Assembly: GCF_900102675.1 (NCBI RefSeq)
Contig: NZ_FMYX01000016.1
Coordinates: 1-64,000, forward strand
Source of the DNA: Pseudomonas guariconensis
GTDB lineage: Bacteria > Pseudomonadota > Gammaproteobacteria > Pseudomonadales > Pseudomonadaceae
Direction: 5' to 3'
Length of the DNA: 64,000 nt
Shown here piece after piece: positions 34,152 through 43,130 of the stretch; the first letter of the stretch is position 1, and each line of letters opens with the position of its first letter. The notes under the pieces are model-generated. The model searched no databases, was not told where the DNA came from, and saw only the letters and a program-made list of their open reading frames with translations. The position numbers were made by a program, and so were the translations under genes.

Positions 34152-35039
34152 CTACAGGCCTGACGCAGGCCGTTCGCGCACCAACTGCAACCACGCCTGT
34201 GCTGCTTTCGACAGGTAGGCCCCACGGCGCCAGATGAACGCGATGTCCCAGCGCAGATCCGGTGGGTTCAATGGCACCCGCACCACGCCTGGACGTTCCA
34301 GAGCCCGCGCCACGACCCGCGGCAGCAGCACCACCCCTTGCCCGGCCGCCACCAGCGCGGCCAGAAAGTCCGCTTGCCCGCTGCGTCCCCCTTCCTTGGG
34401 CGTGAAGCCTAGTTGTTGGCAGGCACCGAGCAGCCGATCATTGAGCACGAAACTGCGCTGATACAGCAGAAATGGTGTGTCCGCCAACTGCAGCAACTCG
34501 ATCTGGAGCTCCTTCGCCAAGGCATGCGCCTGCGGCAACAGCGCATCGAGCGGCTCATCGCAGAATGGCTGGTACTCGAACGCCGGGTCCGTGGGCGTGA
34601 TGCAACCGCCCAGCTCCAGTTCGCCACTGCTGACGGCCTGTTCCACCGTGCGGCTGCCGCCCTCGATCAGCTGGATCGAAATGTTCGGGTGACGCCGCCG
34701 GTATTCGGCGAACAAACCGGCGAACAGCGCATCGCTGCCCAGCAGCGGCAAACCCAGGCGCAGTTCGCCGCGGGCCATCTGGCTGAGATCGTCCAGCTCG
34801 TTTTGCAGCTCCTGGCGCTGGCGCAGCAATGCCTCGCCGCGTGCCAGGACGATGCGCCCGGCGGCGGTCAGGTGCAATTGCGAGCCTTGGCGCTCCAGCA
34901 AGGGCTGACCTAGGGCCTGCTCGAGTTGCGCGACTTGTTTGCTCACGGCGGACTGGCTGATGTGCAGGGTCTGCGCCGCCTGGGTGAAGCCCCCGCGGTG
35001 CACGACTTCGATGAAGCTGCGAAGCTGCTTGAATTCCAT
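34152..35039 (-). CDS. LysR-family regulator, CidR-like
   Basis: A 295-residue LysR regulator. The HTH lies at residues ~1-60 (FIEVVHRGGFTQAAQTLHISQSAVSKQVAQLE) and the effector domain follows from ~90. It is divergent from the cidA/cidB-like pair, and the 98-bp gap contains ATTCC-N5-GGAAT, a classic LysR-type palindrome. This suggests control of holin-like gene expression by a metabolic signal. In other bacteria the CidR signal is acetate; here that is inference. Confidence 0.88.
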   Translation of the reverse strand: MEFKQLRSFIEVVHRGGFTQAAQTLHISQSAVSKQVAQLEQALGQPLLERQGSQLHLTAAGRIVLARGEALLRQRQELQNELDDLSQMARGELRLGLPLLGSDALFAGLFAEYRRRHPNISIQLIEGGSRTVEQAVSSGELELGGCITPTDPAFEYQPFCDEPLDALLPQAHALAKELQIELLQLADTPFLLYQRSFVLNDRLLGACQQLGFTPKEGGRSGQADFLAALVAAGQGVVLLPRVVARALERPGVVRVPLNPPDLRWDIAFIWRRGAYLSKAAQAWLQLVRERPASGL

Positions 35040-35046
35040 GTTTCGA

Positions 35047-35061
35047 ATTCCGTTTTGGAAT
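35047..35061. promoter_or_regulatory. LysR operator between regulator and cidAB
   Basis: ATTCC-GTTTT-GGAAT is a perfect interrupted palindrome of the T-N11-A type located 8 bp upstream of the LysR start. It probably mediates autoregulation and cidAB control. Confidence 0.65.
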
Positions 35062-35137
35062 GGCGATCAGTCTAACAATTCGCTTCTGGCCTAGGCAGGG
35101 CAAATCTAGAATGGACCCCAGCCGAGGACCCTTCCCA

Positions 35138-35524
35138 ATGAAACCCGCCTTACTGAAAAAATACCTGCGCCTGCTCGTCGAGCTGGCGGTCCTGCTTGCC
35201 TTGTTTCTGCTCGGCGGCCAGCTTTCCACTTGGCTGGGATGGCCGATCCCGGGTGGGGTGATGGGCTTGGCCTTGCTCCTGCTGTTGTTCGCCTGCGGCG
35301 TGCTCAAACCTGCCACCTTGCAGGCCGGCGCGGGTTGGTTGATGGCTGAAATGCTGCTGTTTTTCATTCCGGCGCTGATGAGCCTGCTGGACTACGGTGG
35401 CCTGCTGCGCAGCGAGGGTTGGCGCATCCTGCTGGTGATCGCAGTGAGCACCCTGATGGTGATGGTGGTGACCGCCGTCACGGTGGAACTGGTCTGCCGC
35501 TGGAGGCTGCGCCATGAGCCTTGA
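35138..35524 (+). CDS. cidA: CidA/LrgA-family holin-like protein
   Basis: A 128-residue inner-membrane protein with four helices and the family core PIPGGVMGLALLLLLFACG, then AEMLLFFIPALMSLLDYG. The ATG at 35138 has GAGGACCC upstream. It overlaps the LrgB-like gene by 11 bases. The pair affects murein hydrolase activity and cell lysis, or pyruvate/acetate-related transport, in other bacteria. Confidence 0.88.
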   Translation: MKPALLKKYLRLLVELAVLLALFLLGGQLSTWLGWPIPGGVMGLALLLLLFACGVLKPATLQAGAGWLMAEMLLFFIPALMSLLDYGGLLRSEGWRILLVIAVSTLMVMVVTAVTVELVCRWRLRHEP

Positions 35525-36200
35525 GCCAATGCCGTTGTTCTGGCTTGTCCTGACCCTTGTTGCTTACTTGGGCAGCCGCTGGCTGTACCGGCGCAGTGGG
35601 CGCTATGTCCTGTCGCCGCTGATTCTGGTGCCGGCATTGCTGTTGGCGGTGGCCGTGCCGCTGCACACTGCGTATGCCGAGTACGCGCGCGACACCCACT
35701 GGTTGATGGGCGTGCTGGGCCCGGTGACCGTGGCCTTCGCGGTGCCGATCTGGCAGCAGCGGATGATGCTGGCGCGCCATTGGCCGGCGCTGCTGGTGGG
35801 CATGCTGGCCGGTAGCATGGCTTCGATCGCCAGCTCCTGGGGCCTGGCGCACCTGCTGGCACTCGACAATGCGGTGAGCCGGTCGTTGTTGCCGCGCTCG
35901 ATCACCACGCCCTTTGCCATGCCCTTGGCCCAAGACCTGGGCGGCGTGCCGGAGCTGACGGCGGTGTTCGTCATGTTCACCGGCGTACTTGGCGCCATGT
36001 TCGGGGGCGTGTTGCTGCGCGTGCTGCCTTTGCGTACGCCCCTGGCCCGTGGCGCGCTGTTTGGCGTCGGTGCCCATGGCGCCGGGGTCAGTCGGGCGCA
36101 GGAGGTGGGCCGTGAGGAAGGCTCGGTGGCCGGCTTGGTCATGGTGCTCACCGGCCTGCTCAATCTGTTCGCCGGCCCCCTGTTGGCAAGACTGCTGTGA
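35514..36200 (+). CDS. cidB: CidB/LrgB-family membrane protein
   Basis: A 228-residue protein with about seven helices. The conserved LrgB stretches are FAVPIWQQRMML, SITTPFAMPLAQDLGG and GVGAHGAGVSRAQEVGREEGSVAGL. It is translationally linked to cidA by an 11-bp overlap. Partner of the holin-like CidA, probably under the divergent LysR regulator. Confidence 0.9.
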   Translation: MSLEPMPLFWLVLTLVAYLGSRWLYRRSGRYVLSPLILVPALLLAVAVPLHTAYAEYARDTHWLMGVLGPVTVAFAVPIWQQRMMLARHWPALLVGMLAGSMASIASSWGLAHLLALDNAVSRSLLPRSITTPFAMPLAQDLGGVPELTAVFVMFTGVLGAMFGGVLLRVLPLRTPLARGALFGVGAHGAGVSRAQEVGREEGSVAGLVMVLTGLLNLFAGPLLARLL

Positions 36201-36376
36201 CCGTTCGTGCCCCTGACCCGCAAAGCCAGCAAGCTGGCTGCCAACGCAAGTTTCGTCGCCCGGTGTGCTGGCTAGACTGAGCCTCGACATAGAGAGCACA
36301 TGTAAGTGCCGAGGTAACTTGCAATGAACGCAGCCCTGCCTTATGACGCCAACACTTATCTACCGGGACAACACTG

Positions 36377-37282
36377 ATGCCACTGGCCGAAATACCATTG
36401 TGCGTCTGGCGTACCCGAGCTCAGAGTTTTGCCTTTCGGGGCCAGACCATCCGCTACTGGACAGCAGGGCAGGGAGAGCCACTGCTTCTACTTCACGGTT
36501 TCCCCACGGCCAGCTGGGATTGGCACTACCTGTGGGTACCCTTGACCCAGCGCTTTCGTGTGGTCGCTTGCGACATGCTCGGCTTTGGCGACTCGGCCAA
36601 GCCGCTGGACCATGACTACAGCCTGATGGAGCAAGCCGACCTGCAACAGGCCTTGCTCGCCCATCTGAACATCGATCAGCCTGTACATCTGCTGGCCCAC
36701 GACTACGGCGGCACCGTTGCCCAGGAGTTGCTGGCGCGCCACTGTGAACAACGCATCGAGATCGCCAGCTGCGCGTTCCTCAACAGTGGGCTGTTCCCAG
36801 AGTGCTACCAGGTCTTGCTGGTGCAAAAGCTGCTGCTCAGCCCCCTAGGCTGGCTGGTGTCCCGCAGCTTTGGGCGCGATGACCTGGTGCGCAACGTCAG
36901 CCATATCTATGGCCCTTGCACGCACCCGAGCGAAAGTGCCCTGGATGATTATTGGAGTCTGATCGTTGCCAATCGCGGCACGCGCATCCTGCACAAGCTG
37001 ATCGGTTACCTGCCCGAGCGACGCCTGCACCGTGAGCGCTGGGTGGGCGCCTTGCTGCGACGATGTGTACCGCTGCGTTTCATCAATGGCGTGGCCGATC
37101 CGCTGTCAGGCGCGCGGATGCTCGAGCGCTACCGGCAGTTGGTACCCGATCCCGACACCGTGGCGCTGCCGGGCATTGGGCACTATCCCCACACCGAGGC
37201 TCCGCAACAGGTGCTGCGCCATTACCTGTCGTTTCGTGAACAGCCGATGATCGAGGCGCCACGCAAGGTGGCCTGGTCCTAG
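36377..37282 (+). CDS. Alpha/beta hydrolase with Asp nucleophile (dehalogenase/epoxide-hydrolase-like)
   Basis: A 301-residue protein. Oxyanion-type HGFP is in LLLHGFPTASWDW. The nucleophile elbow is LLAHDYGGTVAQ, with aspartate in place of serine, as in haloalkane dehalogenases and epoxide hydrolases. The histidine is in LPGIGHYPHTEAPQQV. The substrate is unknown, and no linked pathway genes are seen. The start ATG is at 36377; no earlier start fits the fold. Confidence 0.8.
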   Translation: MPLAEIPLCVWRTRAQSFAFRGQTIRYWTAGQGEPLLLLHGFPTASWDWHYLWVPLTQRFRVVACDMLGFGDSAKPLDHDYSLMEQADLQQALLAHLNIDQPVHLLAHDYGGTVAQELLARHCEQRIEIASCAFLNSGLFPECYQVLLVQKLLLSPLGWLVSRSFGRDDLVRNVSHIYGPCTHPSESALDDYWSLIVANRGTRILHKLIGYLPERRLHRERWVGALLRRCVPLRFINGVADPLSGARMLERYRQLVPDPDTVALPGIGHYPHTEAPQQVLRHYLSFREQPMIEAPRKVAWS

Positions 37283-37296
37283 GGGGTTGCAGGCAT

Positions 37297-37323
37297 AAAA
37301 AAGGCCGCTGCATCGCAGCGGCC
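37297..37323 (-). terminator. Minus-strand rho-independent terminator
   Basis: Read on the minus strand, GGCCGCTG-CGATG-CAGCGGCC is followed by six T. The orientation serves a transcript coming from higher coordinates on the minus strand, where only the small ORF at 37339-37524 exists. Confidence 0.8.
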
Positions 37324-37338
37324 AATCGAGACGTTAGA

Positions 37339-37524
37339 TCAAGGAGCTTCAAAATCAACGTCGGTGAACCTTGGTGGCCCGAAAGGCTGGGGGGCGCCTT
37401 CGTACCGATCCAATGCCGTAAGAATAGGTGTATCTCGAGGTGGGAAAAACACCTCCTTGTGACATTCACCTTTACATTGCCGGTGATAATCCTTCCCCTC
37501 GTCTCGAGGCTCATTGCGGCGTTT
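37339..37524 (-). CDS. Possible small Cys-containing ORF, 61 codons, no canonical start
   Basis: The frame after a TGA at 37525-37527 reads KRRNEPRDEGKDYHRQ, CKGEC, a FFPPRD segment and ends TDVDFEAP. Its composition is protein-like (a C-x3-C pair and a PPRFTDVDFEAP-type end), and a perfect terminator sits 15 bp after its stop. No ATG, GTG or TTG lies at the expected beginning. The start may have been lost by a small indel near 37524, or the gene may use an unusual start. No family recognised. Confidence 0.35.
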   Translation of the reverse strand, partial: KRRNEPRDEGKDYHRQCKGECHKEVFFPPRDTPILTALDRYEGAPQPFGPPRFTDVDFEAP

Positions 37525-37636
37525 TCAGTAGGTTCTTCAGGTCTGAACGTAGGTTAGTACACCTGCATTTCCATCAGCTTTGTTCTTTCTGATTTCTGCA
37601 CATTGCGATTTCCTACATTGCATTGAGACAGAAGTC

Positions 37637-40600
37637 ATGAATTTTCCCTTGACCTTTCCTTCCACGGTCTCGCCTGTCGCTGGCCAGGATGTCCTGAGCG
37701 CTTTGGTCGTGTTGACCATGATGATGCAGGCCGAAGTTGCGCTTGCGCCCGGCTTGCCGCCTCGTGTTACGCCTGTCGACGATCCCGAGCGGTGGCTGGA
37801 CGAACATTGGCAGGTCAAAAGCGATCACTGGTGGATGGAGCAGTCCCCGCTGCTGAATGAACAGCTTCGGGCGTTGCTGACTCTGCAGGTGCGAGCCCGT
37901 GCCTTGCGTCGTGGCGCTCCCAGACAGGACATCGAAGCTCTGCTGCCAGACGCTGATCCCGTCTTTGCATCCGTCTCACTGAAGACGAAAGAGGGTGAGC
38001 TGGTGCGTATTCCTGGCTTTGTGGCGTTGTGCGATAACCCCTATGACGATGAGCTGTCTTTCGTCCTCTACGGCTTGGGGGCCGGTGTCTGGTTCGATAG
38101 CCATCAACGTATGGTCGAGACATTGGTCCGCTACCTGCGGGCGGATAATTGCTGGACACAGGGTCTGCCCGCCCGAGCGCGTGCGGCCCTGACGGACACC
38201 ACGTCCGTGGAGCTGGTGTTGAGGCCGCTGCGGAGTCGACCTGAGGTGTATCTGCTTGAAGATATGCAGTTGCTGCAACGCCGGCTGGTCATCGACGGGC
38301 TTGCTGCTGAGCCTGAAAACGGTGAGGGTGCCGTTGCCCTTGTGCCCTTGTTCGAACAACTCCAAGCAAGCGTGGCCGATGCCGTCGGTGCTTTGCGCAA
38401 GGACCTGGCGCCGCAGTGGTTGCGACACCTGTCGCCTGCCGAGCGCGAGCGGTTGGCGAAGCTGCATCAGGCTGTGAACGAAACCGAGCGCCAACTGGCC
38501 GAGCAAACTCAGCACAGTGACTTCTACACCTATGCCAGCCAGCAACTTGACGCTTGGTTGACCGCTAAAGGGTTTGCGCAATTGTCTGCCGAACAGGTAC
38601 GACTGCATGTCAGACACGACTTCACAGCGGATGCGCCGCCGCAAATGGTTTCACTGCTCGAATGGGTCTGTGGCGGTGCTTACCATGGCAAGCGCCTGGC
38701 AATGACGATCCAGCACGAGGGCCTGCGCAAGGCCCTGGGCGACCAAGGCGTATGGTCGCTCGCCAATGAATTACAACTGCATCGAGGTTATGTCGAGCAC
38801 GTCGAGCAGACCTATGCCCTCGACGAAAACCGCTATCTGCTGAGCAGAGCGCTGGATGCCAGGCTGCAACTCGCCAGGCTGGCGGCGGACTTCCAGGGCC
38901 TTGATCGCAGAGCGGTGCGGTTGCTCGAGCAGGCCACACAGGACACATGGGCGCAGCGCTCCGGAACAAGCACCATCACGGTGGCCCTGTTGTCCATCAA
39001 TGGCGAAATGCTTCTGACCGATCATCTGTACATCTACAGCGATGATATCCATGTGCTCTATGCGCCCGGGTCGCCGGCGGGCGATCTGCAAGCGTTCAAC
39101 TCACCTGGGCAGATGAGTTTCGCGCTGGGGGCACTGACCGCCATGCCTGCGGGGCGCGACTACCTCGTCGAGCGTGTCCGCCATGCCGACCGTCCTGCGT
39201 TGAATCGATATCTGACGCGTATAGCCAGCCTGCCTCAGGAATGGTCACGCGAGACGATCACCCTGCATCCGCAGGACATTGACGGCTGGCAGCAGGTGAT
39301 CCAGCACTGGACCGAGTTGAGGGTGATGAAGATTCTCGACGATCTCGAAGAGATCCGGCCGGTGGTACCTGCCAGGCCGGACGGGACGCTGCAACGACGC
39401 GTGGACGACATCGACCACGAGTTGCGCGTGCTGATGACGGATTACCAGGCAGCTGCCCAGGTGCCGACGTTCATGGCCTATGCCCGTGACCGTGTGAGCG
39501 AGCGCATCAATCGTTTCCCGGGCAAGAAGGAGGGATGGATCGATGCCGATACCGTTCTGGTCGAGCTGGAGCATGGCGTTCGTCAGTCCTTGACCCAAGT
39601 GGTGGCCAGCGGATACCCCGCGGATTTCAATTTCAGGGACTTCGCCAGGCTGACGTCGACCGTGGGCCAGGACCTGTCCCATTTGAGCAACCGAGCGATC
39701 GATGGTTACATCCGGGCCGCCAGGCTCGGTGAGGGGTACTGCGATGAGATCCGCAAGAGTTATCTCGACCCGGACGCAGATGCCCAGTCCAGGCCGCTGG
39801 AGCTGCATCGCCACATCACAGGCATGAAAATTCAACGCGATTGTCTGGTGGAGCTGCAGAGCGGACGCCTCAGCGACGCGCATGCCGACTGGCTGAAACC
39901 GGTCTGCATGGCATTTCATCGGGGCAGTTTTGTCGACGATTGCAAATTGGCAATGCTGAAGATCAACGGGGCCGCTGTAGTCGGTGGGTACCTGCTGCAG
40001 TCGCCCCAGGCCAAGGGCACTTTGGTCTATCTCAGCGATGGGCCTGGTGGGCGGTACCTTTATACGGTCGAGGATTTTGTCGAGCAGTGGCGAAGCGATG
40101 CTCTGCAGGACTGGGTCTACGCGCATGTCTCGATTGACGATGAGCTGTTGATCCGCGAACTCAATGAGAGCGTGCGAAACGATGACTTCGCCGATGCGTC
40201 AGAAAGCAAGGGAAATGCGAGGATCGCCCGGTCGTTGCAGGTGCTGTACAACATCCGGGATCTTTCGGTTGCTCTACGCCAGCGTATACAGCGCTTGCTG
40301 GCCGATGCGAAACGCGATGCCTACAGCGCGGCGAGGCGTATCACCCAAGAGGTGTTCTGGCTGGTCGGTCTGGTGGCGGATGTCATCGCCTTGGCGTTCC
40401 CGCCGGCGCGAATCGTTCTGGGCTTCATCAAGGCCGGCGCTGGGTTCTACCGCAGCCTCGCGGCGTTGCGTGATGGCGATAAGACGGCAGCACTGTTATC
40501 CCTGCTCGGAGCCGTCGCCAGCTTGCCCGGGATTACGGATGTGGTGAAGTTCTATGGTACCCAGCTGGTTGATCGAGGCAGCAAACTCTGGTCGACGTTG

Positions 40601-40804
40601 TTTCCTGGGGAGTCATCCGCACTGAGTCTATGGGTGAAGAACCAAGTCGAGGCACTCAAAGCGTTCTATGAGCGGCATGAGGTGTTCAAGGAGCTTGGCT
40701 CGGGTGCTTTCCAACCGTTGAATAAACGATTCGAGGAAGAGTTGTCGTGGTATACGCAACTGGTTGCTTCCACAGAGCAATCAGCCCCTCGTCAGTTCAC
40801 CTGA
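37637..40804 (+). CDS. Large DUF6543 / dermonecrotic-toxin-like protein
   Basis: A ~1,055-residue protein of the Pseudomonas type annotated as dermonecrotic-toxin domain (DUF6543). Features: WLDEHWQVKSDHWWMEQSPLLNEQL near the start, a long helical middle, GTLVYLSDGPGGRYLYTVEDFVEQW near residue 800, and a hydrophobic stretch (VFWLVGLVADVIALAFPPARIVLGFIKAGAGFY) near 910-945. There is no signal peptide and no secretion or immunity gene nearby. ATG 37637 is preferred over an in-frame one 19 codons earlier. Recognition is by overall pattern; the toxic activity is not established. Confidence 0.7.
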   Translation: MNFPLTFPSTVSPVAGQDVLSALVVLTMMMQAEVALAPGLPPRVTPVDDPERWLDEHWQVKSDHWWMEQSPLLNEQLRALLTLQVRARALRRGAPRQDIEALLPDADPVFASVSLKTKEGELVRIPGFVALCDNPYDDELSFVLYGLGAGVWFDSHQRMVETLVRYLRADNCWTQGLPARARAALTDTTSVELVLRPLRSRPEVYLLEDMQLLQRRLVIDGLAAEPENGEGAVALVPLFEQLQASVADAVGALRKDLAPQWLRHLSPAERERLAKLHQAVNETERQLAEQTQHSDFYTYASQQLDAWLTAKGFAQLSAEQVRLHVRHDFTADAPPQMVSLLEWVCGGAYHGKRLAMTIQHEGLRKALGDQGVWSLANELQLHRGYVEHVEQTYALDENRYLLSRALDARLQLARLAADFQGLDRRAVRLLEQATQDTWAQRSGTSTITVALLSINGEMLLTDHLYIYSDDIHVLYAPGSPAGDLQAFNSPGQMSFALGALTAMPAGRDYLVERVRHADRPALNRYLTRIASLPQEWSRETITLHPQDIDGWQQVIQHWTELRVMKILDDLEEIRPVVPARPDGTLQRRVDDIDHELRVLMTDYQAAAQVPTFMAYARDRVSERINRFPGKKEGWIDADTVLVELEHGVRQSLTQVVASGYPADFNFRDFARLTSTVGQDLSHLSNRAIDGYIRAARLGEGYCDEIRKSYLDPDADAQSRPLELHRHITGMKIQRDCLVELQSGRLSDAHADWLKPVCMAFHRGSFVDDCKLAMLKINGAAVVGGYLLQSPQAKGTLVYLSDGPGGRYLYTVEDFVEQWRSDALQDWVYAHVSIDDELLIRELNESVRNDDFADASESKGNARIARSLQVLYNIRDLSVALRQRIQRLLADAKRDAYSAARRITQEVFWLVGLVADVIALAFPPARIVLGFIKAGAGFYRSLAALRDGDKTAALLSLLGAVASLPGITDVVKFYGTQLVDRGSKLWSTLFPGESSALSLWVKNQVEALKAFYERHEVFKELGSGAFQPLNKRFEEELSWYTQLVASTEQSAPRQFT

Positions 40805-40844
40805 GGCCGCCATCGGGGTCAGGGACGGCACCTCAACGCATGAG

Positions 40845-41627
40845 CTAGGCCTCTGGCTCATACCCCATACGCTTGCTGACGGCGCCTGCCGCCGCCAGCA
40901 AGCGCTTCGCCGCCGGTCCCTGTTCGTCGGCATGAAAGATCGACGTCGGACCGACCACCGTCATCACCGCGGCAATCTGGCCCATGGCGTTGAACACCGG
41001 CGCGGACAGCGCGTCCACGCCGGGCATCAGCAAACCGTGCACGTGATGCAGCCCGCGTGCACGGATCTGGGCCAGCACGGGCTCGTAGTCGCTGAATGAC
41101 TGGTCCATGGCGGCCAGCTCCTGGTCGCGCAGTTCCACTGTCTCGCGTTCGGGCAGGTGGGCGGCGAACACCAGGCCTGTGGACGAACTGAGCAGCGGCA
41201 GGACCGAGCCGATCTGCGTGACCACCGTCACCGCGCGCACCGCAGGCTCGATGCTAACCACCGTCGCCCCCTGATTGCCCCACACCGCAATGAAACAGCT
41301 TTCGTTGAGCTCGTCGCGCAGTTGCGACAGGGGCAGCGCCGCGACCTTCAGCACGTCGATGCTACCCAGCGCCGCCATGCCCACCCGCAGTGCCTCACGG
41401 CCCAGCCCATAATGGTTGGTGGCAGGATCCTGCTCGGCGAAGCCGCTGGCGATCAGCGCCTGCAAGTAGCGATGCACCTTGCTCGCCGGCATGTCCACGT
41501 GTTCGGCCAGTCGCGACAGCGACGTGGATGGAGAGAGTTCGGCAAGGGCTTTGAGAATGTCGGTGCCGACTTCCGCCGAGCGGACCTTCTGCTTGCCGTT
41601 GTCGGCAGGGGAGCTGGCTTTGGCCAT
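40845..41627 (-). CDS. hmgR: IclR-family repressor of the homogentisate operon
   Basis: A 260-residue IclR protein: winged HTH at ~15-75 (GTDILKALAELSPSTSLSRLAEHVDMPASKVHRYLQAL) and IclR effector domain from ~95. It is divergent from hmgA, and a 17-bp palindrome lies in the gap. By homology to P. putida HmgR it represses hmgABC and is released by homogentisate. Confidence 0.92.
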   Translation of the reverse strand: MAKASSPADNGKQKVRSAEVGTDILKALAELSPSTSLSRLAEHVDMPASKVHRYLQALIASGFAEQDPATNHYGLGREALRVGMAALGSIDVLKVAALPLSQLRDELNESCFIAVWGNQGATVVSIEPAVRAVTVVTQIGSVLPLLSSSTGLVFAAHLPERETVELRDQELAAMDQSFSDYEPVLAQIRARGLHHVHGLLMPGVDALSAPVFNAMGQIAAVMTVVGPTSIFHADEQGPAAKRLLAAAGAVSKRMGYEPEA

Positions 41628-41699
41628 GGGATGGGAATCCAGGGGAGACAGGTGGGCGTCTTTATAGCTTGACGCCTTTCGGCAATCAAATTACGTTAT

Positions 41700-41716
41700 T
41701 CGTAATCTGATTACGA
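41700..41716. promoter_or_regulatory. HmgR operator
   Basis: TCGTAATCTGATTACGA is a perfect 17-bp palindrome (TCGTAAT-CTG-ATTACGA) between hmgR and hmgA, 110 bp before hmgA. It agrees with the known operator type of HmgR. Confidence 0.8.
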
Positions 41717-41825
41717 TAAAAACAATGCAGACGCGCTGCAACGCCTGGAGTACTCACCGGAACGCGCCGGACAGGGCCAGCAGCCAGCTGCCAGCAACGG
41801 CTCTCATCGAGCCCGGAGGCACCCG

Positions 41826-43127
41826 ATGAATCTCGATTCTTCCCCTGATCTTCAGTACCTGAGCGGCTTCGGCAACGAGTTCGCCAGTGAAGCGCTGCCC
41901 GGCGCCCTGCCGGTCGGGCAGAACTCCCCACAGAAAGCCCCTTACGGCCTGTACGCCGAACTGCTCTCGGGTACCGCGTTCACCATGGCCCGCAGCGAGC
42001 TGCGTCGTACCTGGCTGTACCGCATTCGTCCCTCGGCGCTGCACCCGCGCTTCGAGCGTCTGGAGCGTCAACCGCTGACCGGCCCGCTGGGCCAGATCAC
42101 CCCCAACCGCCTGCGCTGGAGCCCCCAGCCGATCCCGTCCGAGCCCACCGATTTCATCGAAGGCTGGCTGCCGATGGTGGCCAACTCGGCCTCGGAGAAG
42201 CCGGCTGGCGTGAGCATCTACATCTATCGTGCCAATCGTTCCATGGAACGGGTGTTCTTCAATGCCGACGGCGAACTGCTACTGGTGCCGGAGCAAGGCC
42301 GCCTGCGCATCGCCACCGAACTGGGGGTGATGGAAGTCGAGCCGCTGGAGATCGCCGTGATCCCTCGGGGCATGAAGTTCCGCGTCGAGCTGCTCGACGG
42401 CCAGGCCCGTGGCTACATTGCCGAGAACCATGGTGCCCCGCTGCGCATCCCGGACCTGGGCCCGATCGGCAGCAATGGCCTGGCCAACCCGCGTGACTTC
42501 CTGACCCCAGTGGCGCGCTACGAAGAGGTCAGCGGGCCAGTGCAACTGGTGCAGAAGTTCCTCGGCGAACACTGGGCCTGTGAACTGCAGCACTCGCCGC
42601 TGGATGTGGTCGCCTGGCACGGCAGCAACGTGCCGTATAAGTACGACCTGCGTCGCTTCAATACCATCGGCACGGTCAGCTTCGACCATCCCGATCCTTC
42701 AATCTTCACCGTGCTCACCTCGCCGACCAGCGTCCACGGCATGGCCAACATGGACTTCGTGATCTTCCCGCCACGCTGGATGGTGGCCGAGAACACCTTC
42801 CGTCCACCTTGGTTCCACCGCAACCTGATGAACGAATTCATGGGCCTGATCCAGGGGGCCTACGACGCCAAGGCTGAAGGTTTCCTGCCGGGCGGTGCCT
42901 CGCTGCACGGTGTGATGAGCGCCCACGGGCCTGACGCCGAAACCTGCGAGAAGGCCATCGCCGCGGACCTGGCGCCGCACAAGATCGACAACACCATGGC
43001 ATTCATGTTCGAGACCAGCCAGGTGCTGCGTCCGAGCCGTCATGCCCTCGAGTGCCCGCAACTGCAGGCCGACTACGATAGTTGCTGGGCCACCTTGCCG
43101 AGCACCTTCAACCCGAATCGGAGATAA
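41826..43127 (+). CDS. hmgA: Homogentisate 1,2-dioxygenase
   Basis: A 433-residue, full-length enzyme opening the ring of homogentisate to maleylacetoacetate with Fe(II). Family landmarks: YLSGFGNEFASEALPGALPVGQNSPQ at the start, VIPRGMKFRVEL mid-protein, and the iron region FPPRWMVAENTFRPPWFHRNLMNEFMGLI with conserved H and E. First gene of hmgA-fahA-maiA; the next start is 3 bp after its stop. Confidence 0.96.
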   Translation: MNLDSSPDLQYLSGFGNEFASEALPGALPVGQNSPQKAPYGLYAELLSGTAFTMARSELRRTWLYRIRPSALHPRFERLERQPLTGPLGQITPNRLRWSPQPIPSEPTDFIEGWLPMVANSASEKPAGVSIYIYRANRSMERVFFNADGELLLVPEQGRLRIATELGVMEVEPLEIAVIPRGMKFRVELLDGQARGYIAENHGAPLRIPDLGPIGSNGLANPRDFLTPVARYEEVSGPVQLVQKFLGEHWACELQHSPLDVVAWHGSNVPYKYDLRRFNTIGTVSFDHPDPSIFTVLTSPTSVHGMANMDFVIFPPRWMVAENTFRPPWFHRNLMNEFMGLIQGAYDAKAEGFLPGGASLHGVMSAHGPDAETCEKAIAADLAPHKIDNTMAFMFETSQVLRPSRHALECPQLQADYDSCWATLPSTFNPNRR

Positions 43128-43130
43128 CCC

